From Streptomyces sp. LUP47B (GTDB lineage Bacteria > Actinomycetota > Actinomycetes > Streptomycetales > Streptomycetaceae): 64,000 nucleotides of DNA. Numbering within the stretch: the stretch's first letter is position 1; every line of letters begins with the position of its first letter. The position numbers and the translations under genes are program-made. A model generated the notes under the pieces. The model worked only from the letters and a program-made list of their open reading frames with translations, had not been told where the DNA came from and did not search any database. Positions 1 to 8,895 of this stretch are shown one piece after another. The stretch spans positions 1,397,782-1,461,781 of the forward strand of contig NZ_MJAH01000001.1 in assembly GCF_001746295.1 (NCBI RefSeq), written 5' to 3'.

Positions 1-220
1 CGAAGTAGCGATAGGTGACCCGGGACCAGGAGACGAGCAGGCCGTCCGGGGCCTCCCGCGAGAGGCCCGCGCACACCGCCACCGGACCGTCGAAGAGGGC
101 CGGGTTGGCGAGGACGGCCGCGTCCCACTCGCGGTCCATGGCTGTCCGCAGCTCGGCCGGGACCACCGGGGGCGCCACCTCGACCAGGCGGAGTCCCCCG
201 GCCTCCAGCAGGTCAGCCAC
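1..220 (-). CDS. Nudix-family-like protein, N-terminal part only
   Basis: The reading frame starts at a GTG (218-220) and runs off the left edge, so only 73 codons are visible. The start overlaps the end of the upstream ROK gene by 8 bases, which suggests translational coupling. The visible part contains LRTAMDREWDAAV, LFDGPVAVCAGL and a VSWSRVTYRYF stretch. From memory this resembles the N-terminal arm of Streptomyces Nudix hydrolase family proteins. The Nudix box itself (GX5EX7REUXEEXGU) would lie outside the window, so catalytic activity cannot be confirmed. Assignment rests on family resemblance only. Confidence 0.45.
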   Translation of the reverse strand, partial: MADLLEAGGLRLVEVAPPVVPAELRTAMDREWDAAVLANPALFDGPVAVCAGLSREAPDGLLVSWSRVTYRYF

Positions 221-1457
221 GGCTCAGTGCCCCCAGCGGATCGTCGAGGACCGGCTGCCACGCCAACTCGGCCGCCCCGACCAGGCTGTTGTGGTCGAGG
301 GTGCAGGCCAGGATGGGCACGCCGCCGCTCTGCCCCCACAGGCTGCGGTCGGCGACGACGGCGCGCAGACGCGCGGGGTCGGCGTCCAGCAGGGTGCGGT
401 GAAGGCCGCCGAGGATGATCCGGTCCGGGTTGAGGATGTTCACCAGGCCGGCGAGACCGAGGCCCAGGCGGTCGATGAGGGCCTCGGCGGCGGTGCGGAC
501 GGCGGGATCGTCGTAGTGGTGCCGGACGAGGTCGTTGGCCTGCTGGAGCAGGGAGAGCTCGGGGCCGGGGGCGAGTCCCGCCGCCGTGAGGAACGCCAGC
601 GGGTCCGCCTCGACGTCCAGACAGCCCCGGCTGCCGCAGTGGCAGGGGCGGCCCTCGGGGTTCACGGTGAGGTGGCCGACTTCCAGGGCCAGGCCCGAAC
701 TCCCCGTGTGCAGACGCCCGTCGAGCACCAGCGCGCCGCCCACGCCCCGGTGTCCGGTCGCCACGCACAGCAGGTCCCGAGCACCGCGGCCCGCGCCGTG
801 CCGGTGCTCGGCTAGCGCGGCGAGGTTGACGTCGTTGGCCGCGAAGGCCGGTCCGGTGATGCCCGCGGCACGCACGCACTCGTCGAAGATTCGGCGGACG
901 GGGGCGCCCGCGGGCCAGGCGAGGTGCAGGGGGTTGAGGGCGAGGCCGTCGGGTTCGGCGACCGCGGACGGCACGGCGAGTCCGGCGCCGACGCAGCGTC
1001 TGCCGGTGGTGCGCAGCAGGTCGGCGCCCGCCTCGACGACGGAGCTGAGGACCTTCGCCGGGTCGGCGTCGACCGTCTCGCAGCCGGGGGCGGTGGCGAC
1101 GATACGGCCGCCCAGACCGACCAGGGCGGCCCGGAAGCCGTCGGCGTGGACCTGCGCGGCCAGCACGACGGGACCGTCCTCGGCGACCGCGAGGCGATGC
1201 GAGGGCCGGCCCTGCGAACCGGCGGCCGCGGTGGGCCGGGCGTCGACGCGGATCAGCCCGAGCGCCTCCAGCTCGGCGGCGACCGCGCCCGCCGTCGCCC
1301 GCGTCACCCCGAGTTCGGCGGTGAGCACGGCCCGGGTGGGCGCGCGGCCGGTGTGCACGAGCTCCAACGCGGGCCCGAGCGCACCGCGCCCCCGGTCCAG
1401 CCGCGTCCTCGAGGTGGTTCCTTCCCCCGCCGGCCGGGGGTCCGCCTTGCCGCTCAT
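213..1457 (-). CDS. ROK family transcriptional regulator (NagC/XylR type)
   Basis: This 414-residue protein has an N-terminal winged-helix segment (about residues 38-72, with LGVTRATAGAVAAELEALGL) followed by a sugar-kinase-like ROK domain. The ROK signature is clear: EVGHLTVNPEGRPCHCGSRG at about 259-278, including the His and three Cys (272, 274, 279) that bind structural zinc in the family. With the DNA-binding head present it is most likely a sugar-responsive regulator rather than a glucokinase. The start at 1457 follows a GGGAGA stretch. The co-directional Nudix-like gene overlaps its end. No sugar transport operon is adjacent, so its target and inducer are unknown. Confidence 0.88.
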   Translation of the reverse strand: MSGKADPRPAGEGTTSRTRLDRGRGALGPALELVHTGRAPTRAVLTAELGVTRATAGAVAAELEALGLIRVDARPTAAAGSQGRPSHRLAVAEDGPVVLAAQVHADGFRAALVGLGGRIVATAPGCETVDADPAKVLSSVVEAGADLLRTTGRRCVGAGLAVPSAVAEPDGLALNPLHLAWPAGAPVRRIFDECVRAAGITGPAFAANDVNLAALAEHRHGAGRGARDLLCVATGHRGVGGALVLDGRLHTGSSGLALEVGHLTVNPEGRPCHCGSRGCLDVEADPLAFLTAAGLAPGPELSLLQQANDLVRHHYDDPAVRTAAEALIDRLGLGLAGLVNILNPDRIILGGLHRTLLDADPARLRAVVADRSLWGQSGGVPILACTLDHNSLVGAAELAWQPVLDDPLGALSRG

Positions 1458-1493
1458 GAGGGCGAGTCTCCCATGATCCGTTCGCGATCGAGC

Positions 1494-2135
1494 TCAGAGC
1501 CCGCTGACCCGCAGCGTGATGTTCAGCCGTCCCGTCAGCCCCAACTCGGGCGGCGCGGTGCCCGGATGCACACGGGGAACCCCGTGGTACGCGAGTCTCG
1601 ACGGGCCGCCGAACACGAACAGGTCACCACTGCGCAGTTCGATGTCCGTGTAGGGCCGGGTCCGGGTCTCCGGGTTGCCGAAGCGGAAGACGCAGGTGTC
1701 GCCGAGGCTCAGGGAGACCACGGGAGCGTCCGACCTCTCGTCGCTGTCGCGGTGCATGCCCATGCGGGCGTCGCCGTCATAGAAGTTGATCAGTGCGATG
1801 TCGTACGACACCTCCTGCGGACCGAGTGCGTCGCGCACCGCTTCCCGGCCCAGCTCGCCCAGCCAGCGCGGGAAGGGCTTCACTGGTGCCCCGTCGCCGT
1901 CGACGACCGTGGGGGCGTAGCCGTACGGGTACCAGTGGCGGCCGAGGCAGACCTGCCGCGCGGTCATCGTGCCGCCGCCCGGGGTGCGGACCGTGCGCAG
2001 TCCGGCGGGCGGGCGGGCCCACTCCCGGCAGGCGTCCAGCAGGTCGCGCTGCCGCCGCGGCTCCAGCCAGTCCGGGACGTGCACCGCACCCGGCGCGACC
2101 TCCGCTCGGGGTCGGGGGAACAGCTCGGCATCCAT
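1494..2135 (-). CDS. alkB: AlkB-type 2-oxoglutarate/Fe(II)-dependent dioxygenase
   Basis: The protein is 213 residues from the preferred ATG at 2135. An in-frame ATG at 2144 adds three residues, and longer frames run into the divergent promoter. AlkB family enzymes oxidatively remove alkyl groups from damaged nucleic-acid bases. The jelly-roll iron motif HxD is visible in MGMHRDSDE, the distal His lies in the YHGVPRVHPG segment, and the 2-oxoglutarate-binding Arg pair fits GRLNITLRVS at the C terminus. LINFYDGDARMGMH and SLGDTCVFRFGN also match the family. The gene is divergent from the methyltransferase at 2192, with about 56 bp between starts. Whether the substrate is DNA, tRNA or something else is not shown. 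Confidence 0.88.
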   Translation of the reverse strand: MDAELFPRPRAEVAPGAVHVPDWLEPRRQRDLLDACREWARPPAGLRTVRTPGGGTMTARQVCLGRHWYPYGYAPTVVDGDGAPVKPFPRWLGELGREAVRDALGPQEVSYDIALINFYDGDARMGMHRDSDERSDAPVVSLSLGDTCVFRFGNPETRTRPYTDIELRSGDLFVFGGPSRLAYHGVPRVHPGTAPPELGLTGRLNITLRVSGL

Positions 2136-2191
2136 GGGTTCCATCCTGCCCGAGCGGGCCTGAGCTGCGCCTCCGATAGCCTGGACGCACG

Positions 2192-3346
2192 ATGGACGAC
2201 CGTATGACGACCCCCTGGGGCGAGCTGACACTCACCCGTTTCCCCGAGGACCCGCGTGACCTGCTGCGCGCCTGGGACGCCTCCGACGAGTATCTGCTGA
2301 GGCATCTCGCGGCGGAGGGCGTGGCCCTGTCCGGCACGGTCGTGGTGGTCGGAGACCGCTGGGGCGCGCTGGCCACCGCGCTGGCGCCGCACCGGCCGGT
2401 CCAGATCACCGACTCCTTCCTCAGCCAGGAGGCGACCCGCGCCAACCTCGAACGCGCCGGCGTCGAGCCCGGCACCGTCCGGCTGCTCACCACACAGGAC
2501 CCGCCGCCCGGCCGCGTCGACGTCCTGCTGGTGCGCGTGCCGAAGAGCCTGGCGCTGCTGGAGGACCAGCTGCTGCGGCTGGCGCCCGCGGTGCACGAGG
2601 GCACGCTCGTCGTCGGCACCGGCATGGTGAAGGAGATCCACACCTCGACACTCCAGCTGTTCGAGCGGATCCTCGGGCCGACCCGCACCTCGCTGGCCGA
2701 GAAGAAGGCCCGGCTCATCTTCTGCACACCGCAGCCCTCGCTCGAACGGCCCGCCAACCCCTGGCCGTACGGCTACACCCTCCCGGACGGCATCGGTGCC
2801 GCCTCCGGGCGTGCCGTCGTCAATCACGCGGGCGTCTTCTGCGCGGACCGGCTCGACATCGGCACCCGGTTCTTCCTCCAGCACCTCCCGAAGAGCCGGG
2901 GTACCCAGCGGATCGTGGACCTGGGCTGCGGCAACGGCGTCGTCGGCACGGCGGTGGCCCTGGCCGACCCCGAGGCCGAGGTGCTGTTCGTCGACGAGTC
3001 CTTCCAGGCCGTGGCCTCGGCCGAGGCGACGTACAAGGCGAACGGTGTGCCGGGACATGCGGAGTTCCGGGTCGGGGACGGTCTGGCAGGTGTGCAGGAG
3101 GGCAGCGTCGACGTCGTCCTCAACAACCCGCCCTTCCACTCCCACCAGGCGACGACCGACGCGACGGCCTGGCGGATGTTCGCCGGTGCGCGCAGGGCGC
3201 TGCGGCCCGGCGGCGAACTGTGGGTTGTCGGGAACCGCCACCTCGGGTATCACGTGAAGCTGCGGAAGCTGTTCGGCAACAGTGAACTGGTCGCCGGTGG
3301 GCCGAAGTTCGTGGTTCTCAAGGCAGTGAAGGAGTCGGGTGTCTGA
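2192..3346 (+). CDS. RlmG/RsmC-like class I SAM-dependent methyltransferase
   Basis: This 384-residue protein has the two-part build of RsmC/RlmG rRNA guanine-N2 methyltransferases: a degenerate N-terminal methyltransferase-like half (about 1-190) and a catalytic C-terminal half. The C half shows the SAM-binding motif IVDLGCGNGVVGTA (about 241-254) and the amino-methylase motif NNPPFHSH (about 311-318), typical of exocyclic-amine methylation in a nucleic acid. The likely target is a 23S or 16S rRNA guanine, but the exact base cannot be read from sequence. ATG 2192 and ATG 2204 are both possible starts. The stop overlaps the next gene by 8 bases, so the two are probably co-translated. Confidence 0.82.
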   Translation: MDDRMTTPWGELTLTRFPEDPRDLLRAWDASDEYLLRHLAAEGVALSGTVVVVGDRWGALATALAPHRPVQITDSFLSQEATRANLERAGVEPGTVRLLTTQDPPPGRVDVLLVRVPKSLALLEDQLLRLAPAVHEGTLVVGTGMVKEIHTSTLQLFERILGPTRTSLAEKKARLIFCTPQPSLERPANPWPYGYTLPDGIGAASGRAVVNHAGVFCADRLDIGTRFFLQHLPKSRGTQRIVDLGCGNGVVGTAVALADPEAEVLFVDESFQAVASAEATYKANGVPGHAEFRVGDGLAGVQEGSVDVVLNNPPFHSHQATTDATAWRMFAGARRALRPGGELWVVGNRHLGYHVKLRKLFGNSELVAGGPKFVVLKAVKESGV

Positions 3347-4115
3347 TCCCTCGGTGCGGGACTTCTACGACGCGCTGGCTCCGGACTACCACCGGATCTT
3401 CGCGGACTGGGACGTCAGCATGGCGCGTCAGGCGGCTGTGCTCGGAGCGCTCGTGCGGGAGGGCCTGGGGCCGGGGCCGCAGCGCGTCCTGGACTGCTCG
3501 TGCGGCATCGGCACCCAGGCGATCGGACTGGCTCTCGCGGGGCACCGGGTCGTCGGCAGCGATCTCAGTCCGGTGGCCGCCGCACGTGCCGCCCAGGAGG
3601 CCGCGGCTCGCGGGGCGCTGTTGCCGGCCGCCGCCGCGGACATGCGACGGCTGCCGTTCGCGCCGGACGTCTTCGACGTGGTCGTCTGCGCCGACAACTC
3701 CGTGGCTCATCTGCTGACGGCTTCGGACGTCGGGGCCGCGCTCGCGGACATGCGTCGGGTGCTGCGGGACGACGGCCTGTTGCTGCTCACCCTTCGGGAC
3801 TACGACGAGATGCGCCGTACCAGGCCCGCGGCCCCGCCTCCGCAGGTCTCCGAGAACTCCGACGGCCGGGTGATCACCTTCCAGCTGTGGCACTGGCACG
3901 AGGACGGCGAGCGCTACGACCAGGAGCACTTCCAGCTCGTGCCCGGCGGCGGGGACGACTGGGCCGTCCGCGTCCGCCGTACGACCTCCTGGGCGCTGAC
4001 CCGTTCACAGCTGACGGAGTTCGTGACCGCGGCCGGTTTCGTCGACGTGCGGTGGCACGATCCGGCCGCCGGCGGGTTCTACCAGCCCGTCCTCACCGCC
4101 CGAGCAGCAGGATGA
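3339..4115 (+). CDS. Class I SAM-dependent methyltransferase, small-molecule type
   Basis: A 258-residue protein starts with GTG at 3339, inside the end of the upstream methyltransferase gene. The opening VRDFYDALAPDYHRIF is the usual cap of Methyltransf_11/25 proteins. The SAM motif is VLDCSCGIGTQAIGLALAG at about 50-68, followed by an acidic loop (VVGSDLSP) and the motif VVVCADNSVAHLL. Glycine/sarcosine N-methyltransferases look broadly like this, but the acceptor is not identifiable. Its 3' end overlaps that of the convergent aldolase gene by 23 bases, leaving no room for an intergenic terminator. Confidence 0.8.
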   Translation: MSDPSVRDFYDALAPDYHRIFADWDVSMARQAAVLGALVREGLGPGPQRVLDCSCGIGTQAIGLALAGHRVVGSDLSPVAAARAAQEAAARGALLPAAAADMRRLPFAPDVFDVVVCADNSVAHLLTASDVGAALADMRRVLRDDGLLLLTLRDYDEMRRTRPAAPPPQVSENSDGRVITFQLWHWHEDGERYDQEHFQLVPGGGDDWAVRVRRTTSWALTRSQLTEFVTAAGFVDVRWHDPAAGGFYQPVLTARAAG

Positions 4116-4944
4116 TCCGCCGGGCCGCCTCGATCATGGCGTCCCGCCCGACCCCGAGGTACTTGCGCGAGTCCACCGCCTCGGGGTGAGCCGCCAGGAA
4201 CTCCCGGATCGCGCCGGTCATGGCGATGTTCAGCGCGGTGCCGACGTTGACCTTGGCGATGCCGCCCGCGACGGCCGCGGTGAGTTCGTCGTCGCGGACT
4301 CCGGAGGAGCCGTGCAGGACGAGGGGGACGTCCACGGTGGTGGCGAGGCGTTTGAGCAGGTCGTGGTCGAGGGTGGCGGTGCGTTCGGTCATCGCGTGGG
4401 CGCTGCCGACGGCCACGGCGAGGGCGTCCACCCCGGCATCGGTGACGAAGGCGCGGGCCTCGGCGGGGTCGGTGCGGGCGCCGGGGGCGTGGGCGTCCAG
4501 CGGGGGTCGGCCGTGCTTCCCGCCCACCTCCCCCAACTCGGCCTCGACCCAGAGCCCTTGGGAGTGCGCCCAGTCGGCCGCCGCCCGGGTGGCGGCGAGG
4601 TTCTCGGCGTAGGGCAGGTGGGCCGCGTCGTACATCACGGAGCCGAAACCCGCGTCGGCCGCCTGGCGCAGCAGGTCGTCGCTCTGGACGTGGTCGAGGT
4701 GCAACGCGACGGGAACGGCGGCGCGTTCGGCCGCGACGGCGGCGGCGCGGGCGAGCGGGAGGAGGCGGCCGTAGCGGAACCTGACGGCGTTCTCACTGAC
4801 CTGGAGGACGACGGGCGCGTCCAGGGACTCGGCGCCGGCGAGGACGGCCTCGACGTGTTCCAGGGTGATGATGTTGAAGGCGGCGACGGCGGAGCGGGTG
4901 GCGGCGGCGCGGGTGACGAGTTCGCCGGTGGTGACCAGGGGCAC
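4093..4944 (-). CDS. Class II (zinc) ketose-bisphosphate aldolase, GatY/KbaY/Fba type
   Basis: The GTG at 4944 is preferred because CCTAGGAGACGTC provides AGGAG six bases upstream; a longer open frame lacks family similarity. The 283-residue product carries the class II signature: HLDH at 82-85 (catalytic Asp and zinc His), a VGSAHAMT zinc-His segment near 180, HGSSG at 211-215 and VNVGTALNIAM near 232-242. Such enzymes split tagatose- or fructose-1,6-bisphosphate into two triose phosphates. It lies eight bases downstream of the SIS-domain gene. That pairing resembles aga/gat amino-sugar and galactitol operons, so tagatose bisphosphate is a reasonable substrate guess. Its end overlaps the convergent methyltransferase gene. 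Confidence 0.88.
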   Translation of the reverse strand: MPLVTTGELVTRAAATRSAVAAFNIITLEHVEAVLAGAESLDAPVVLQVSENAVRFRYGRLLPLARAAAVAAERAAVPVALHLDHVQSDDLLRQAADAGFGSVMYDAAHLPYAENLAATRAAADWAHSQGLWVEAELGEVGGKHGRPPLDAHAPGARTDPAEARAFVTDAGVDALAVAVGSAHAMTERTATLDHDLLKRLATTVDVPLVLHGSSGVRDDELTAAVAGGIAKVNVGTALNIAMTGAIREFLAAHPEAVDSRKYLGVGRDAMIEAARRIILLLGR

Positions 4945-4952
4945 GACGTCTC

Positions 4953-5837
4953 CTAGGGGCGGGCGAGGATCACCGAGCGGGTGAGGTGGCGGGGCTGGTC
5001 CGGGTCGAGACCGCGGGCCCCGGCGACCGCGACCGCCAGGCGCTGCACGCGGATCAGTTCGGCGAGGGGGTCGAGGGTGCCCGGCACCCACAGTCCGCCG
5101 GTCTCCCGGACCTGGTCGGCCAGCCCCTCGGGTGCCGTGCCGAGCATCCAGGTGGCGGTGCCCCGGGTGGTGATGCTGATGGGGCCGTGCCGGTACTCCA
5201 TCGCCGGGTAGGCCTCGGTCCAGGCGAGGGAGGCCTCGCGCATCTTCAGCCCGGCCTCGTTGGCCAGCCCCACCGTCCAGCCCCGGCCGAGGAAGGTGAA
5301 CTGCGTGCACTCGACGAGGCCTTCGGGCAGGGGAGTCATGAGTGCGGTGCGGGCGTCAACTACGACGGCGTCGGTGTGCAGGCCCAGGTGGGCGCGGAGC
5401 AGGGTGAGGGCGGTGGTCGCGAACCTCGTCTGGACGACGGAGCGTTCGTCGGCGAAGTCGAGGACGACGACCTCGTCGGCGGCGGTCATGACGGGGGTGG
5501 CGGGGTCGGCGGTGAGGGCGGTCGTGGGGGTGCGCCCCTTCAAGTGCCCGAGCAGCTCCAGAACTTCGGTCGTGGTGCCGGAGCGGGTGAGGGCGACGAC
5601 GCGGTCGTAGGAGCGGCCGTGCGGGAACTCCGACGCGGCGAAGGCGTCGGTCTCGCCCTGGCCCGAGCCCTCCCGCAGCGCCGCCACGGCCTGCGCCATG
5701 AAGTACGACGTGCCGCATCCGACGATCGCGACCCGCTCCCCGGCCGCCGGAAGCGCGCGGGCGTGCACCGCGGCCTCCGCCGCCGCCCGGGTCCAGCACT
5801 CGGGCTGGCTGGTCAGCTCGTCCTCGACATGAGTCAT
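4953..5837 (-). CDS. SIS-domain sugar isomerase/deaminase, AgaS-like
   Basis: The ATG at 5837 is chosen because GAGAGG sits six bases upstream; a longer frame begins in the promoter. The 294-residue protein has two sugar-isomerase (SIS) domains. The first phosphosugar loop is VAIVGCGTSYFMAQA (about 36-50), with ALTRSGTTTEVLELL further on. The second half contains FLGRGWTVGLANEAGLKMRE and EYRHGPIS, the catalytic EYRHGP motif of GlmS/AgaS-type proteins. The lack of a glutaminase domain rules out GlmS. AgaS-type enzymes convert galactosamine-6-phosphate to tagatose-6-phosphate. With the adjacent aldolase this gives two steps of an amino-sugar route. No kinase or transporter is nearby. Confidence 0.85.
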   Translation of the reverse strand: MTHVEDELTSQPECWTRAAAEAAVHARALPAAGERVAIVGCGTSYFMAQAVAALREGSGQGETDAFAASEFPHGRSYDRVVALTRSGTTTEVLELLGHLKGRTPTTALTADPATPVMTAADEVVVLDFADERSVVQTRFATTALTLLRAHLGLHTDAVVVDARTALMTPLPEGLVECTQFTFLGRGWTVGLANEAGLKMREASLAWTEAYPAMEYRHGPISITTRGTATWMLGTAPEGLADQVRETGGLWVPGTLDPLAELIRVQRLAVAVAGARGLDPDQPRHLTRSVILARP

Positions 5838-5864
5838 GCCGTACCTCTCTGTCACTTTGATTGC

Positions 5865-5900
5865 TCTTGCAAGATATAGCCATCTTTCGAGCACAAGCAA
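5865..5900 (-). promoter_or_regulatory. Promoter and palindromic operator candidate of the SIS/aldolase operon
   Basis: The 165 bp before the SIS gene are unusually AT-rich. Read on the minus strand, TTGCTT (5895-5900) and TATATC (5873-5878) are separated by 16 bases, a plausible housekeeping promoter. The downstream end of the -10 overlaps the perfect palindrome TCTTGCAAGA (5865-5874). A repressor bound there would block RNA polymerase. The regulator is unknown; a DeoR- or GntR-type protein would be usual for such operons. Confidence 0.5.
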
Positions 5901-6002
5901 GCATTCATGCGCAGGAGTGGTGCGCTGGTCTTCCCGCGGTGCGAGGGCCGTTCCCCTGACACTCCGGTCGATCCTGCATAGGCTGATCCGCAGGAGGCTG
6001 CG

Positions 6003-7823
6003 ATGAGCGGATCACCCAGGGATCACACCGGCTACCTGCCGATCGCCGAGCACGGTCTGATCGGCGACCTGCGCAGCGTGGCACTGGTCGGGACCGACGG
6101 CACCATCGACTGGTACTGCTGCCCGTCCTTCGACGCGCCGAGCGTCTTCGCGTCGATCCTGGACGCGGAGCGCGGCGGCTGCTTCGAACTCGCGGCGACC
6201 GTGCCGGCGCGGACCAAGCAGTTCTACTTCCCCGACACCAACGTCCTGATCACCCGGTTCTACACCGAGGACGGCGTGGGCGAGGTCCAGGACTTCATGC
6301 CGGTCGACGGCGACACGGTGGAGACCGAGCGGCACCGGCTGATCCGGCGGGTGGTGTGCGTGCGCGGCTCGATTCCGTTCCGGACCCGGGTGGCCCCGCG
6401 TTTCGACTACGGCGCCCAGCCGCACACGCTCCGCATGGTCGGGGACGTCGCGGTCTTCGAGACCCCCAAGCTGTCGCTGGGCCTGACCGCGACCGTGCCG
6501 CTGGAGACCCAAGGCCTGGACGCCCGGGCCGACTTCAAGCTCTCCGAGGGCGAGTCCGCGGTGTTCGCGCTGGACCAGGTCGGCGGCGAGGTGACCCCGC
6601 GCCGGTGCGCGCGCACCGAGGCCGAGGAGCAGTTCAACAGCACGGTCTCCTACTGGCGGCACTGGCTGTCCGCCTCCAAGTACCGGGGCCGCTGGCGGGA
6701 GATGGTGCACCGCTCCGCCCTCACCCTCAAGCTGCTCACCTACGCGCCCACCGGCGCCATCGTGGCCGCGCCGACGACGAGCCTGCCCGAACAGCTCGGC
6801 GGCGAGCGCAACTGGGACTACCGGTACGTGTGGGTGCGGGACGCCGCCTTCTGCGTGTACGCGCTGCTGCGGCTCGGCTTCACCAGCGAGGCCGAGGCGT
6901 TCATGGACTTCCTCATCCGGCACGTCAGCCCGGACGGCCAGGGGCCCTCCGGGCCGCTCCAGATCATGTACGGCATCGACGGCCGTACCGATCTGACGGA
7001 GCGTGAACTCGGCCATCTGGAAGGGCATCAGGGCTCCGCACCGGTCCGGGTCGGCAACGCCGCCGCCGACCAGCTCCAGCTCGACATCTACGGCGCCCTG
7101 ATCGACTCGATCTACCTCTACGACAAGTGGGCCAAGCCCATCTCCAGCGACCAGTGGGACGATGTGTCCGCGCTGGTGGACTGGGTGTGCGAGAACTGGG
7201 ACCAGCCCGACGAGGGGATCTGGGAGACCCGCGGCGGCCGCAAGAACTTCCTGTACTCGCGGCTGATGTGCTGGGTGGCGATCGAGCGGGCGATCCGTAT
7301 GGCCAACCGGCGCGGGCTGCCCGCCGACCTGAACCGCTGGCGGGAGTGCCGCGACACGATCTACCGGCGGATCATGAAGCGGGGCTGGTCGGAGACCCGG
7401 CAGGCGTTCGTCCAGCACGAGGACGGCGATGTCCTCGACGCGGCCGTGCTGATGATGCCGCTGACCAAGTTCATCGCGCCGACCGACCCCAAGTGGCTGT
7501 CCACGCTGGACGCACTGACCGAGGAGCTGGTGTCGGACTCCCTCGTCTACCGCTACGACCCGACGGCGAGCCCCGACGGGCTGCGCGGGGACGAGGGCAC
7601 CTTCTCCATCTGCTCGTTCTGGTACGTCGAGGCGATGGTGCACGCCGGCCGGATCGACGAAGCGCGGCTGGCCTTCGAGAAGATGCTCACCTACGCCAAC
7701 CATCTGGGCCTGTACGCCGAGGAGATCAGCAACACCGGTGAGCAACAGGGCAACTTCCCGCAGGCGTTCACCCATCTCGCCCTGATCAGCGCGGCCTTCA
7801 ACCTGGACCGGGCCCTCGGCTGA
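6003..7823 (+). CDS. Glycoside hydrolase family 15 protein (glucoamylase/trehalase-like)
   Basis: The 606-residue protein has no signal peptide, so it probably acts in the cytoplasm on maltodextrin, glycogen fragments or trehalose. It opens with the GH15 N-terminal beta-sandwich (YLPIAEHGLIGDLRSVALVG, TIDWYCCPSFDAPSVF). The (alpha/alpha)6 barrel follows, marked by ERNWDYRYVWVRDAAFCVYA, PVRVGNAAADQLQLDIYGAL and WETRGGRKNFLYSR. A carboxylate region, GDEGTFSICSFWYVEAM, is where the family keeps its catalytic base. Mycobacterial trehalases share this architecture, so glucoamylase and trehalase cannot be separated here. GCAGGAGGCTGCG gives a strong ribosome site before ATG 6003. Confidence 0.88.
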   Translation: MSGSPRDHTGYLPIAEHGLIGDLRSVALVGTDGTIDWYCCPSFDAPSVFASILDAERGGCFELAATVPARTKQFYFPDTNVLITRFYTEDGVGEVQDFMPVDGDTVETERHRLIRRVVCVRGSIPFRTRVAPRFDYGAQPHTLRMVGDVAVFETPKLSLGLTATVPLETQGLDARADFKLSEGESAVFALDQVGGEVTPRRCARTEAEEQFNSTVSYWRHWLSASKYRGRWREMVHRSALTLKLLTYAPTGAIVAAPTTSLPEQLGGERNWDYRYVWVRDAAFCVYALLRLGFTSEAEAFMDFLIRHVSPDGQGPSGPLQIMYGIDGRTDLTERELGHLEGHQGSAPVRVGNAAADQLQLDIYGALIDSIYLYDKWAKPISSDQWDDVSALVDWVCENWDQPDEGIWETRGGRKNFLYSRLMCWVAIERAIRMANRRGLPADLNRWRECRDTIYRRIMKRGWSETRQAFVQHEDGDVLDAAVLMMPLTKFIAPTDPKWLSTLDALTEELVSDSLVYRYDPTASPDGLRGDEGTFSICSFWYVEAMVHAGRIDEARLAFEKMLTYANHLGLYAEEISNTGEQQGNFPQAFTHLALISAAFNLDRALG

Positions 7824-7859
7824 GGAATAGCCGTCGGCCGGTCCCACGTTGCAGCCGGC

Positions 7860-8738
7860 ATGACGACGAACGCGCCGCGGCCCGAGGTCCTGCGATACAC
7901 CGCCTTCTCCAGCACTCCCGAGGGCGGCAACCCCGCCGGTGTCGTCCTGGACGCCGGCGCCCTGGACGACGACGACATGCTGGCCATCGCCGCCGAGCTC
8001 GGTTACTCGGAGTCGGCGTTCCTGACCCCGCCCCCCGAGGGACTGGACGGCCCTGAGGGACGGACGTTCACCATCCGTTACTTCAGCCCCAAGGCCGAGG
8101 TGTCGTTCTGCGGACACGCCACCGTCGCGACCGCCGTCGCGCTGGCCGAGCGGATCGGCCCCGGGGAGCTGGTGTTCGCCACCCGGGCCGGCACCGTGCC
8201 CGTGTCGGTGGGCGAGGAGGACGGGACGGTCAGGGCCACGCTCACCAGTGTCGAGCCGCACGTCGAGGATGTCGCCGAGGCCGACCTCGCGGAGGCGCTC
8301 GCCGCGCTCGACTGGCCGGCCGGCGATCTCGACCCGGCGTTTCCGCCCCGGATCGCGTTCGCCGGCGCCCGCCATCTCGTCCTCGCGGCGGCGACGCGCG
8401 CACGCCTCGCGGATCTGGCGTACGACTTCCCGCGCCTCGAAACCCTGATGCACCGGCTGGACCTGACCACCGTCCAATTGGTGTGGCGGGAGTCGGCCAC
8501 CGTGTTCCATGCCCGTGACCCGTTCCCGGTCGGCGGCGTGGTCGAGGACCCCGCGACGGGCGCCGCGGCCGCCGCGTTCGGCGCCTACGCCCGTGACCTC
8601 GGCCTGATCCCGGAGGACGCCGTCCTCACCCTGCACCAGGGCGAGGACCTGGGCCGTCCCGGCGAACTCACGGTGACCCTGCGCGCGGGCGACCCCCGTG
8701 TCCGGGTCGCGGGCGCGGGGGCTCTCATCGGCCAGTGA
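7860..8738 (+). CDS. PhzF-family isomerase/epimerase-like protein
   Basis: A 292-residue protein of the diaminopimelate-epimerase fold. Family motifs are GNPAGVVL near 23-30, SESAFL with the conserved catalytic Glu near 51, FSPKAEVSFCGHATVATA near 77-94, and a C-terminal DPATGAAAAAFGAYA. PhzF itself isomerises an intermediate in phenazine formation, but no other phenazine gene is present. This is one of the many stand-alone homologues whose substrate is unknown. No ribosome-binding sequence is obvious before ATG 7860 and the gap to the GH15 gene is only 36 bp, so it may be read from the upstream transcript or be leaderless. Confidence 0.85.
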   Translation: MTTNAPRPEVLRYTAFSSTPEGGNPAGVVLDAGALDDDDMLAIAAELGYSESAFLTPPPEGLDGPEGRTFTIRYFSPKAEVSFCGHATVATAVALAERIGPGELVFATRAGTVPVSVGEEDGTVRATLTSVEPHVEDVAEADLAEALAALDWPAGDLDPAFPPRIAFAGARHLVLAAATRARLADLAYDFPRLETLMHRLDLTTVQLVWRESATVFHARDPFPVGGVVEDPATGAAAAAFGAYARDLGLIPEDAVLTLHQGEDLGRPGELTVTLRAGDPRVRVAGAGALIGQ

Positions 8739-8895
8739 GCCGCGGGGCGGGCTCGCACCTGAGCGCTCGCCTCCGCGGCCGGCGACGGTGGGCCCGCCCC
8801 AGTGGTGATCCGTACGGCGGCGCTCTGCGCCTCGACCGTGAGGCCCCCGGCGAGACCGCACCCGGCTGCGCCGGATCTGTGTCCGCCCCGAGCGG

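Noticed and set aside
7860..8738. Phenazine biosynthesis locus
   Set aside because: Only a PhzF homologue is present; no phzB, C, D, E or G genes are nearby.
8744..8800. GGGGCGGGC and GCCCGCCCC as a terminator between phzF-like and copper genes
   Set aside because: The arms pair, but the loop is 39 bases and the region is generally GC-rich, so chance pairing is likely.
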